A stretch of 13,342 bases of DNA. It comes from an uncultured Akkermansia sp. (GTDB taxonomy: Bacteria; Verrucomicrobiota; Verrucomicrobiia; Verrucomicrobiales; Akkermansiaceae). The stretch spans positions 1-13,342 of the forward strand of contig CAJGDB010000048.1 in assembly GCA_904502165.1 (NCBI GenBank), written 5' to 3'. The notes below the pieces were generated by a model, which was given only the letters and a program-made list of their open reading frames with translations, was not told the DNA's origin and did not search any database. The first letter of the stretch is position 1; each line of letters begins with the position of its first letter. Of this stretch, positions 1-7,414 are shown in pieces. A program made the translations under genes and the position numbers.

Positions 1-13
1 CCACCCGGATTTT

Positions 14-2452
14 TCAGGGTTTCTGCTCCAGCGGCTGAATTTCGCCTCCACGGCGGCGGATGCGCTGGGGTTCAGGACGTTTGAGACGCAGCGGCACCCG
101 CTGTGCCCGCCCTTCCGGTGTGATAGTACGCACTCGCACGGTGCTGAAACGCCCCTTATCCGTCTCATGCCCGGCACCGGCTGGTGAGGCGCTGGGGGCC
201 GCCTGCACATTCCAGAACTTGGCCTTGAGTTTTTCCAGGAAGCCGGGGTCGGCGGCCGCTTCCTTCATGAGGGCTGAATCCGGCGCAAGGTCAGATTCCT
301 GCACCCCGGCGGGGTCAGCCACCGGCTCCGGCGTGGGTGTTTCCACCCGCTCTGCATCACGCTCGCGGATGATGCGTTCCATCTCCGGGTCCTTGCGGAG
401 CAGCTCGGCAGCTTCGTTCTCCGGGTTCACCGTCTTGACGATGTCTTCGCCGGGCTGGCGGGCGCTGTCTGGGTGGTTACGGAGGTATTTTTCAAATTCG
501 GGGTCGGGTTCGGCTCCGTTCTGAATGGCGCGGTCGTAGGCACGGGCAGCTTCCGGAATCTGTTTGGTTTCGGCGTAGAGACGCGCCATGTTGTAATGGG
601 CATCACCCAGGCCGGGCTTGAGTTTCACAGCGGCCGCAAAGTGCTTGATGGCAATGTCGAACTGACCGCTCACACCCTCAATATTGGCCAGGTAGAAGAA
701 GGCCTCTGCATTGCCGGGATCAAGCTCAATGGTGCGCTCAAACATGCGAGCGGCCTCATTCAGGCGGTCGAGCCGGTAGTAGCTGACCCCGGAGAGGAAG
801 TAGGAGATGGCCAGATCTGGCGAAAGGCGGATGGCGCGGGCAAAGAACTCAAGCGATTCATCGCACTTGTTGCGGTACAGCAGAATGGTACCCAGGTTCA
901 CCAGGCCCGCCACATGGTTGGGCTGAGCGTCGTGCAGGGTGCGGTAGAGCTGCTCGGCAGCGGTGTAGCGGCCTTTGCTGAATGCCTTGGAAGCGAGGTC
1001 GGCCAGGGTTTCCATTTGCAGTCCTTCGCGCACCGCCTGGGTGCTTTCTCCCTGCTCGCCCTTGACAGCCGCTTCCATCACGCGGCGTTCTGCGGCGGTC
1101 AGGTCCAGCGAGCTCTGCTCATCCAGACGCTGCAGGGCATGCAGGGTGGCGGGGTCCTGGTTCTTGATCTGCTTGTAGGTTTCAATGAGCAGCTTGCGGC
1201 CTTCCTCCTGCATGGCCAGGCTGCGGCGCTGTTTGGCAATCACCTCGCGCAGCAGTTCATTTTCTTCTGCCAGAGCAGGGTCCACCGGCGGCTGATCTGC
1301 CGTCTTGTTCAAATCTGCCTCAATGTTGTTGAGGCGCTCCGTCAACTCGCTCACACGGCGGCGGTAGCCCATGTTCTCTTCAAAAATACCGCTCATCTCA
1401 TCGCGCAGGCGGTTGGCTTCATCCCGGGCGGTATCGAGCTGCTGCTGAAGAATGGTGCGCTCATCATCGGAGCCGGTCTGGCGGTTCTCCAGTTCAGCAA
1501 TGCGGGCCAGAGCCTGCTTGAGCTGCTGGTCCAGGCTGAGATTCTGGTCGAGCAGAGCCTTGGTCTTTTCCGGGCTGTTGAGCTCTACAATGGCGCGAAG
1601 CTGCTCATTTTCCGCTTTCAGGGCATCGCGCTCACGAGTGACGCGGGCCAGTTCCTCCTGGGTTTGCGCCAGAGTGCTTTCCAGTTCTACAATGCGGGCC
1701 TCCGCCTGTTCACGGGCGGCTTCGCTGGCGCGGTACTTGGCTTCCAGCTCTGCCAGCTGCTGGGTAAGGGAGTTCACGACCTCGTTACCAGCCACTCGCT
1801 CGGTCGTCACCTGCTGCTGCAGCTGTTCATATCGGTCCTTGTACATCTGCTGCTCCATGCGGGCGGAGGTGAGCTGGCGCTGCGAATCCTCATACTTGGC
1901 ATTCAGTTCGCGGTAGGCCACAGCCATTTTGCGGCATTCCTCCTGCGCGGCGGCCAGGGCGTTGTATAATTTCTTGTCTGTTGTGTCGTAATCCGGCAGT
2001 TCCACCGGCCGGTAATCGCTCGTTGCCGGGTCAAAGGACGGACCGGGAGCGGGCATTTCCATCTCCATGGCCAGCGGTCGCCCCGGCTGGCGGCCTGTCG
2101 GGATACGTGCCTCAGCCGATTTACGGCGGTAATCAGCCAGATTTTCTGCCAGCAGACGCCGGCGGGTGGAAACCAGGTTACTCTTCCACTGCGGGTAATC
2201 CTTCACGATGCTGGCCAGCACTTTTTCTGCCTGCACACCTTTGTTGATGGCGGCGGTGTAGTTCTGGCGGGCAGCCAGTTGCTCCGATTCGCGGCAGAGG
2301 CGGTAGGCCGTCAGATAGTATTCCGCAGGGTCAGCAGCGCGCTGGCGGACCCCGGCAGCAGAATGCGCGCCCTGGGCATGCAGCGGGGCTATGCCGGCAA
2401 GCGCCAGGCTACACATTACTAACAGAGTCATGGGGGTGCGCGCAGTCATCAT
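14..2452 (-). CDS. Exported coiled-coil and TPR protein
   Basis: The 812-residue product starts with a Sec signal peptide (hydrophobic core about residues 8-22, likely cleavage near A-Q-A around residue 26), so it should act in the periplasm or at the envelope. A Pro/Met-rich segment (about 120-155) is followed by a long Glu/Gln/Arg-rich coiled coil, about 160-430. About four TPR units follow (about 480-645), with repeat signatures such as GLVNLGTILLYRNK and AEAFFYLANIEGVSGQFDIA. The tail is proline-rich and ends very basic. TPRs bind proteins and the coiled coil probably makes it oligomeric or elongated; no catalytic motif is visible. Two ATG codons stand in tandem at the start, and either could be used, as no ribosome site is evident. 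Its promoter is separate and divergent from dnaX. The ending at 14-16 is TGA. The gene model is certain; the role (envelope scaffold or assembly factor) is a guess. Confidence 0.9.
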   Translation of the reverse strand: MMTARTPMTLLVMCSLALAGIAPLHAQGAHSAAGVRQRAADPAEYYLTAYRLCRESEQLAARQNYTAAINKGVQAEKVLASIVKDYPQWKSNLVSTRRRLLAENLADYRRKSAEARIPTGRQPGRPLAMEMEMPAPGPSFDPATSDYRPVELPDYDTTDKKLYNALAAAQEECRKMAVAYRELNAKYEDSQRQLTSARMEQQMYKDRYEQLQQQVTTERVAGNEVVNSLTQQLAELEAKYRASEAAREQAEARIVELESTLAQTQEELARVTRERDALKAENEQLRAIVELNSPEKTKALLDQNLSLDQQLKQALARIAELENRQTGSDDERTILQQQLDTARDEANRLRDEMSGIFEENMGYRRRVSELTERLNNIEADLNKTADQPPVDPALAEENELLREVIAKQRRSLAMQEEGRKLLIETYKQIKNQDPATLHALQRLDEQSSLDLTAAERRVMEAAVKGEQGESTQAVREGLQMETLADLASKAFSKGRYTAAEQLYRTLHDAQPNHVAGLVNLGTILLYRNKCDESLEFFARAIRLSPDLAISYFLSGVSYYRLDRLNEAARMFERTIELDPGNAEAFFYLANIEGVSGQFDIAIKHFAAAVKLKPGLGDAHYNMARLYAETKQIPEAARAYDRAIQNGAEPDPEFEKYLRNHPDSARQPGEDIVKTVNPENEAAELLRKDPEMERIIRERDAERVETPTPEPVADPAGVQESDLAPDSALMKEAAADPGFLEKLKAKFWNVQAAPSASPAGAGHETDKGRFSTVRVRTITPEGRAQRVPLRLKRPEPQRIRRRGGEIQPLEQKP

Positions 2453-2467
2453 ACAGGATACTTGTTC

Positions 2468-2495
2468 ATGATACGCATTCCTGCTCCCGAATCAA
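2468..2495 (-). promoter_or_regulatory. Promoter of the coiled-coil/TPR gene
   Basis: Reading the minus strand, a TTGATT -35 box (2495-2490), a 16-bp spacer and a TATCAT -10 box (2473-2468) lie 15 nt before the first ATG. The predicted leader is only about 8 nt and has no Shine-Dalgarno sequence. An inverted repeat covers the spacer and abuts the -35 box. Confidence 0.55.
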
Positions 2496-2503
2496 GCAGG
2501 AAT
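2477..2503. repeat. 8-bp inverted repeat, operator-like
   Basis: ATTCCTGC (2477-2484) and its exact reverse complement GCAGGAAT (2496-2503) are separated by 11 bp, giving 19 bp between equivalent positions, about two helical turns. It overlaps the promoter of the TPR gene, which fits a dimeric regulator's operator. There is no T-run, so it is not a terminator. No regulator gene is in the window. Confidence 0.4.
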
Positions 2504-2614
2504 AGCGGCATGATGAACGCAGAATTCAAAACAGAACCGGGAAGCTGCCCTCACGTCTCTGCTCCTTCTGCTTTCTGCATTTTGAAATTTGCAGTAACTT
2601 GACTTACTTGGTTC

Positions 2615-2643
2615 TTGCGGACAGAGGCAGATTCAGGTACAAT
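2615..2643 (+). promoter_or_regulatory. dnaX promoter, predicted leaderless
   Basis: TTGCGG (2615-2620), a 17-bp spacer and TACAAT (2638-2643) form a sigma70-type promoter with a weak -35 and a good -10. Exactly 7 nt separate the -10 from the GTG at 2651, so transcription should begin at or one base before the start codon. The -35 TTG is the codon that an ORF caller would take as an upstream start. Confidence 0.55.
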
Positions 2644-2650
2644 ACCACGC

Positions 2651-4537
2651 GTGAGCTACCAGGTTTTTGCCAGAAAATACCGACCCCGTACCTTCAAGGA
2701 TGTGCTGGGGCAGGATCATGTTGTACGCACGCTGTGCAACGCCATTGAACAGAAACGCCTTGCACATGCCTATCTCTTTGTGGGTCCCCGCGGCACCGGC
2801 AAGACCTCCACAGCCCGTATCTTTGCCAAGGCGCTCAACTGCTCAGGCGGCCCGAAGGTGGATTTTGATCCGGATGAGGATGTGTGCCTGGAAATTGCCG
2901 AGGGCCGCAGCCTGGATGTGCTGGAAATCGACGGTGCTTCCAACCGCGGTATCGACAATATCCGCGATTTGCGAGACAACGTGCAGTTCACCCCCACGCG
3001 CGGGCAGTACCGCATCATCTACATTGACGAGGTTCACATGCTCACCAAGGAATCCTTCAATGCGCTGCTCAAGACCCTGGAAGAACCGCCCGCTCATGTG
3101 ATGTTCATTTTTGCAACCACAGAGCCGCACAAGATTCTGCCTACCATTCTTTCGCGCTGCCAGCGTTTCGACCTGCGCCCGATTCCTTCAGAAATCATTG
3201 CCAACCACCTGGTGAACATTGCCGCCAATGAGGGGGTTACCCTCTCTCTGCCGGCAGCCTTTGCCATTGCCCGCGTGGCCGACGGCGGTATGCGCGATGC
3301 CCAGTCCATGCTGGACCAGCTGGTATCCTTCTGCGGCAACAATATCAGCGAGCAGGATGTGAACGATATTTTCGGCGTGACCAGCCGCGAGACTGTGGCA
3401 CGCGCTCTGGCCTACATTCTGGACCGCCAGCTGCCCAGCCTGCTGCACCTGGTACACGAACTTTCAGAAGCCGGGCGCGATATGGGCCAGTTGCTGTCTG
3501 AAATCATGGGGGCTGTGCGTGAACTGCTCATCAGCAAGGTAGCCCCGCAAGAGGCCTCCCTCTCCCTGCCGGAGGAATGGCGCAGCACCCTGGACCAGCT
3601 GCTTGCCCGCACCCCGGCTGATAAGATTGTACGGCTCATGGAGGTGCTTTCCGGCACAGAGGAGCACATGCGCTGGAGCACCAATAAGCGCCTGCACCTG
3701 GAAATGGGCCTCATTCAGGCGGTGCATTCCCTGGCCGAAGCCAATATCAGCGATATTATCCGCGCGCTCAATGGTGCTCCGCTGCCGGAAACACCCATTG
3801 CCACCACCACCCTGCCCAACGTGCCTGTGGCAGCCCCTGTGACCAGTGCTCCGGCTCCTGTGCCGCAGCCTGCCCCTGCACCGGTTTCCGCGCCTGTTGC
3901 CGCACCGCAGCCGCCCCCGGAATCTATCCCCATGCCAGCCGGCCTGGAGCCCATAGATGATGCCCCGCCCAGCTTTGCGCTCGACCCGGACCTGGTGGAT
4001 GCCCCGCCCCCCTTGTTTGATGAGGAGGCAGCCACCCCCCCGGATGCAGCCGAGGAGGTGCCGCAGAGCGGCCCGATGACACCTGAGGGCTGGGATGCGC
4101 TCATAAATGCCATGCGCGAGGCCTCTCCCCTGCAGGCCGGTGCGGTGGGAAACACCCTTTTCATCGGCGATGATGCCGGTGTGGTGACTATTGCCATTCA
4201 CCCGGCTGATACGGATACACGCGATGCTCTTCTGGGTGATTCGCTCTGCGAGTTGATGGCCGAGCTGGCCCCGCGCATCTGTGGTCACTCCATCTCCCTT
4301 CGCATTGTGACCGATGCCACCGTGGCACCCCCGGTAGTGGAAGAGCCCCCGCCCCCTGCCCCGCTGCCTGAGCCCACGCCCCGCCCGCAGCCGAAACCCA
4401 AGGCTCCCGAAAAGAAGCCGGAACCTGAAAAACCGGCTGCTCCGGCCTCACTCCGCCCCACAGAGGAGGAATTCTACCATGACCCGCTGGTAGAGCTGGC
4501 CCTCAAGGAGTTCCATGCTACTCTCATTAAATCATAA
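2651..4537 (+). CDS. dnaX: DNA polymerase III subunit gamma/tau
   Basis: The ATPase and scaffold of the replicative clamp loader; it loads the sliding clamp and ties it to the polymerase. The start is set at GTG (2651) because the family begins at the conserved SYQVFARKYRP; a TTG at 2615 would add 12 residues but lies in the promoter. The product is 628 residues. The AAA+ core shows Walker A GPRGTGKT (45-52), Walker B DEVH (126-129), TTEPHKILPTILSRC with the SRC motif (168-170), and the collar domain to about residue 370. Between the Walker motifs most bacterial DnaX proteins bind zinc with four cysteines; here only C64 and C79 remain and the loop is acidic. A Pro/Ala-rich linker (about 376-475) leads to a small folded domain (about 476-556), a second Pro/Lys linker, and a tail containing DPLVELALKEF. 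No poly-A slippery site was seen, so only the long form is expected. Confidence 0.97.
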   Translation: MSYQVFARKYRPRTFKDVLGQDHVVRTLCNAIEQKRLAHAYLFVGPRGTGKTSTARIFAKALNCSGGPKVDFDPDEDVCLEIAEGRSLDVLEIDGASNRGIDNIRDLRDNVQFTPTRGQYRIIYIDEVHMLTKESFNALLKTLEEPPAHVMFIFATTEPHKILPTILSRCQRFDLRPIPSEIIANHLVNIAANEGVTLSLPAAFAIARVADGGMRDAQSMLDQLVSFCGNNISEQDVNDIFGVTSRETVARALAYILDRQLPSLLHLVHELSEAGRDMGQLLSEIMGAVRELLISKVAPQEASLSLPEEWRSTLDQLLARTPADKIVRLMEVLSGTEEHMRWSTNKRLHLEMGLIQAVHSLAEANISDIIRALNGAPLPETPIATTTLPNVPVAAPVTSAPAPVPQPAPAPVSAPVAAPQPPPESIPMPAGLEPIDDAPPSFALDPDLVDAPPPLFDEEAATPPDAAEEVPQSGPMTPEGWDALINAMREASPLQAGAVGNTLFIGDDAGVVTIAIHPADTDTRDALLGDSLCELMAELAPRICGHSISLRIVTDATVAPPVVEEPPPPAPLPEPTPRPQPKPKAPEKKPEPEKPAAPASLRPTEEEFYHDPLVELALKEFHATLIKS

Positions 4538-4552
4538 ACACACTACACGCAC

Positions 4553-4855
4553 ATGAATCTGCAGAAACTCATGAAGCAGGCCCAGGCTATGCAGGCCAAT
4601 ATGGCACAGGCTCAGGCACGTCTCGCGGCCAAGGAATTTACCGCTGAAGCCGCTGGTGGAAAAATCAAGGCTACGGCCGATGGTTCCGGCATGATCAAAG
4701 CTATTACCATTGACCCCGCTGTGGTGGACCCGGATGATGCCGAGTTCCTCCAGACCCTGGTGCTCAAGGCTGTGCAGGATGCCCTCAATGGCGCCAAGAG
4801 CATGGCTGAGGCCGAAATGCGGAAGGTGACCGGGGGGCTCGGCTTCCCCATGTGA
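4553..4855 (+). CDS. ybaB: YbaB/EbfC nucleoid-associated protein
   Basis: A 100-residue member of the YbaB/EbfC family, small dimeric DNA-binding proteins that act on nucleoid organisation and gene expression. It shows the family start MNLQKLMKQAQAMQ, an N-terminal helix, the central KIKATADGSGMIKAITIDP strand region, and a C-terminal helix with DALNGAKSMAEAEM. Its length is typical. It begins 15 bp after the dnaX stop codon, the classic dnaX-ybaB arrangement. There is no promoter or Shine-Dalgarno sequence in the gap, so it is probably cotranscribed and perhaps translationally coupled. The recR gene often found next in this operon is absent: a terminator follows instead. Confidence 0.95.
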   Translation: MNLQKLMKQAQAMQANMAQAQARLAAKEFTAEAAGGKIKATADGSGMIKAITIDPAVVDPDDAEFLQTLVLKAVQDALNGAKSMAEAEMRKVTGGLGFPM

Positions 4856-4880
4856 GCCGGCTCCGCCAGTTCCATAACGG

Positions 4881-4911
4881 CCCCCGCTGAGTTTCAGCGG
4901 GGGTTTTTCTT
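4881..4911 (+). terminator. Rho-independent terminator of dnaX-ybaB
   Basis: CCCCCGCTGA (4881-4890), a 3-nt loop and TCAGCGGGGG (4894-4903) make a perfect 10-bp stem, followed by TTTTTCTT (4904-4911). It starts 25 bp after the ybaB stop. On the minus strand the hairpin is not followed by a T-run, so it would be a poor terminator for the convergent gene ending at 4930. Confidence 0.93.
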
Positions 4912-4929
4912 CCAAGGCCGGGCAGTGGC

Positions 4930-6081
4930 TCAGGAATCATCGCGAGCGGCAAAGAAATCATCGCTCCCGGCCGGCAGCACCAGCCCGACCACACGGGCGG
5001 CAGCCAGCCCGGTCTGCAGCAGTACGGCCTGGGCGTTTTCTCCCGGGGCCATGCAGCAGCAGGCTGTCTCATTTACCGCATAGGGCAGCAAGCCGTCTTC
5101 CAGAGCATCCTCCAGCGCCAGTTCCACGCGGCGGGGGTCTTCTGTGCTGCGGGGCAGCGCTACAAGCAGTGTATGCCGCGGGCCCCGGCCCTCTCCCTGC
5201 ACCTGCACGAGACTCTGCAGCTGCCCCAGCCAGGCCAGGTCATCTGCTGCTCCGCTGGCATAACCCAGGGAGGCAAAGCGGTCACCCGGAGCGCTGCCGC
5301 GCGGGCGGACGGCATCATACAGGTGGTCATAGTATTCACCACCGATGTAGAAGAACTGCTGCCCGCAGGCCAGGGCACGCGCCACGGTCTGCACCTGCTC
5401 CGGGAGCTCCACTACCGGGCTGCTCAGGTAGCAATGCGGCACGAGGTCTTCATCTACCCAATCGAGCCATTCGGTCAGTTCTGCCGCCAGGCGTTGTTCC
5501 TGCGGGGAATCACCGGCAAAGAAGGCATAGGGCAGCAGAATGCTGCCGGGCTTCCGCAGGCAGATTTTTTCCAGATGGGTCAGGATATCCATGGCAGCAC
5601 CGCTACCGGTGCCTCCTGCGGCGGAGAAAAAGACATGCACTTCCAGCTGGTCTGCTTCATCCACCACGGGCTTGAGCAGGCGCTGCACCGCGGCCCAGCT
5701 CTGCAGCAGCAAGGCGCGGCCATAACGCCGCATGCCCCCTGCCCCGCTCACATCGGCCAGTGCATTTTCCACTTCATACACAGGAACCTGCAACCGCTCT
5801 GCCAGTTGCCAGCGCATGCCGGCCACGCAGTTCTTGAGCTCAGGGTTCTGCTCCATTTCATTCAGCGAACGGGCCTCCTCACGAATGTTCAGAAAAGGAA
5901 TGTCATCTGCCCATTGCTGCCAATCTGCCGTGCAGACCACATCATCTGCGGCATCCAGGTACAGGCAGGCCTGTTTGTTCCCCGCCAGGGGCATACCATT
6001 GGCTGCCAAGGCACGGCGCCAGGCCAGCAGTACCTGCCCGCCTGTGCCACCAAGTCCTATAAGGAGAGTTCGCTTCTTCAT
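4930..6081 (-). CDS. FtsZ/tubulin-like GTP-binding protein
   Basis: A 383-residue protein with the nucleotide-binding signatures of the tubulin/FtsZ superfamily. The N-terminus IGLGGTGGQVL (8-18) matches the first glycine-rich loop, and FFSAAGGTGSGAA (151-163) matches the tubulin signature GGGTGSG with Ala in place of the first Gly. GAGGMRRYGRALL (113-125) resembles a conserved stretch I associate with the bacterial 'tubulin-like' families rather than with true FtsZ. I do not see the NxDxxD/E T7 loop that completes the GTPase site between FtsZ subunits, so GTP binding is likely but turnover by polymerisation is doubtful. There is no signal peptide or membrane segment, so it should be cytoplasmic. 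A run of three cysteines (340-342) and an acidic tail are unusual. AAGGAA lies about 10 nt before the ATG, one of the few Shine-Dalgarno-like sites in the window. It has its own promoter, 118 bp after the ankyrin operon. Superfamily assignment is fairly sure; function is unknown. Confidence 0.8.
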   Translation of the reverse strand: MKKRTLLIGLGGTGGQVLLAWRRALAANGMPLAGNKQACLYLDAADDVVCTADWQQWADDIPFLNIREEARSLNEMEQNPELKNCVAGMRWQLAERLQVPVYEVENALADVSGAGGMRRYGRALLLQSWAAVQRLLKPVVDEADQLEVHVFFSAAGGTGSGAAMDILTHLEKICLRKPGSILLPYAFFAGDSPQEQRLAAELTEWLDWVDEDLVPHCYLSSPVVELPEQVQTVARALACGQQFFYIGGEYYDHLYDAVRPRGSAPGDRFASLGYASGAADDLAWLGQLQSLVQVQGEGRGPRHTLLVALPRSTEDPRRVELALEDALEDGLLPYAVNETACCCMAPGENAQAVLLQTGLAAARVVGLVLPAGSDDFFAARDDS

Positions 6082-6102
6082 ACCGCCGCTTCCTTAACCT
6101 CC

Positions 6103-6130
6103 AGTATAGCAGCTTCCTGCAAGGGGTCAA
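6103..6130 (-). promoter_or_regulatory. Promoter of the tubulin-like gene
   Basis: On the minus strand, TTGACC (6130-6125), a 16-bp spacer and TATACT (6108-6103) are close to the sigma70 consensus. The start codon is 21 nt beyond the -10, giving a short leader of about 14 nt that carries AAGGAA. Confidence 0.65.
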
Positions 6131-6199
6131 TCATTTAATGTTATCTTTTAACGCCTTGCCTGCGGCTTTCCACTGCGGTGGAGATGCGGAAAGGAAGTC

Positions 6200-7387
6200 T
6201 TATTTTGCAGCACCCTTGAGCAGTTTGAGGATATTCTGCGTACCGGTCACCAGATTGGAGCTGCGCTCAGCCTCGGGCTTGGCATCCAGCTGCTCCTTCA
6301 TTGCCAGGGCGGAACGAAGGGGGGTATCTCCCCGGGCATTGGAAAGCTCCGGGTCAGCCCCGGCTTTGAGCAGGGCTTCTGCCACGGCATCTCTGGCATA
6401 AATGGCTGCGGTATTCAGCGGAGTTTCCTGCTCTGGCACGCCGAACCCAAGGGTCAGGTAGCTGATGCGCCGGGCAGAAAGGGTGTGATTGGCCACTTCG
6501 TGCGGATTCTGTTTCTGGTTGGGATCAGCCCCGGCTTTGACCAGCAGTTGAACCCCCAGCGGTGAATTAGCATTCACCGCTGCATAAACGGGTGACCAGC
6601 CTGTGTGGTTCCAGGCACGCACATCTGCTCCCTTTTTCACCAGAAGATTGAAAAGTTTCTGTATGCGCTTATCCGTGCCTTTGTTTCCCTTGCCGGCACG
6701 CTTCTGTATTTTCCGGATATTGCGTGCGCTGGCCGCTTTTCCGGCAAAGGACTGCATATCGGCTCCCCTATTGCTTTGCGCGGGCAGGTAGAAGGCCGTA
6801 AGCGCCAGACTGCCATGGAAATTCGGGTCGGCTCCGTGGTTGAGCAGCATGTTCATCAGCCCCTCATCGCCCATTTTGCAGGCAAGGAAGAGCGCTGTGG
6901 CAGCAACCATATCATTCTGTTCTGTGACACAGACATTCAGGTCTGCTCCGCGGGCGATGTAATCTTTCACGCCGGCCACCAGCTCTGCAGAGGCTTTGTT
7001 TTCCGGCAGCATATTCATGCCGATGAGGTTCCGGCCACCGTGGTCCAACATGAATTGCACCAGCTCCCGGCCCAGAGTGCGGGCTTCCTCATCGCTGACT
7101 TCTGCTATGCTGATGCTGGGTTTCAATTTGGCTTTTCTGCGCCAGGACTGGTTCATGATTTCCCGGCGGGTGGAAAGCATGCCGCTGCCGTGTGCTGCCA
7201 GCAGCCACTTGCGTGCCTGGCTCTTGTCTGCCTCGACACCATCTCCCTTGGCATAGGCCTGGTAGAGCTGGTAGCACACTGCAGCAGGCTTGTCCTTGCT
7301 CTCGTAGAGTTGCTGGAATTCCTGCGGGGTAAGGGCAGCTGCCACGCTGCAGAGGAAGAGGAAGAGTGATAATTTTAAGGCTTTCAT
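6200..7387 (-). CDS. Exported Sel1-like plus ankyrin-repeat protein
   Basis: The 395-residue product has a signal peptide (MKALKLSLFLFLCSVAAA, cleavage near residue 18), placing it in the periplasm. Residues about 35-70 look like one Sel1-type repeat (LYQAYAKGDGVEADKSQARKW). Ankyrin units follow with typical ends: ARGADLN (145-151), LNHGADPN (182-189), VKKGADV (250-256), VKAGADPN (283-290) and LKAGADPE (340-347). The run is broken by a Lys/Arg/Gly-rich stretch (about 205-240) that is not ankyrin-like. Both repeat types bind proteins; no catalytic site is visible. It starts 27 bp after the previous ankyrin gene with no clear promoter, so it is probably the last gene of a three-gene operon. It lacks the N- and C-terminal blocks shared by the other two and is a more distant relative. 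No convincing terminator follows it. Confidence 0.88.
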   Translation of the reverse strand: MKALKLSLFLFLCSVAAALTPQEFQQLYESKDKPAAVCYQLYQAYAKGDGVEADKSQARKWLLAAHGSGMLSTRREIMNQSWRRKAKLKPSISIAEVSDEEARTLGRELVQFMLDHGGRNLIGMNMLPENKASAELVAGVKDYIARGADLNVCVTEQNDMVAATALFLACKMGDEGLMNMLLNHGADPNFHGSLALTAFYLPAQSNRGADMQSFAGKAASARNIRKIQKRAGKGNKGTDKRIQKLFNLLVKKGADVRAWNHTGWSPVYAAVNANSPLGVQLLVKAGADPNQKQNPHEVANHTLSARRISYLTLGFGVPEQETPLNTAAIYARDAVAEALLKAGADPELSNARGDTPLRSALAMKEQLDAKPEAERSSNLVTGTQNILKLLKGAAK

Positions 7388-7414
7388 CTATGCAGAACTA
7401 TGAAAATACAGCGA

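Noticed and set aside
473..1969. 498-codon open frame on the plus strand
   Set aside because: It lies wholly antisense to the coiled-coil/TPR gene, whose product has clear domains. The antisense translation has no recognisable domain and reflects codon bias.
3464..4288. 274-codon open frame on the minus strand inside dnaX
   Set aside because: A Gly/Arg/His-rich low-complexity translation opposite the DnaX Pro/Ala linker, without signals of its own.
4380..4440. Programmed frameshift in dnaX making a gamma form
   Set aside because: The A-rich stretch here (GAAAAGAAG, CTGAAAAACC) is not a recognised slippery heptamer, and no longer A-run or paired hairpin was seen.
6140..6199. Terminator after the ankyrin operon
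   Set aside because: CTTTCC/GGAAAG could pair across 16 nt, but the stem is short and no adequate T-run follows.
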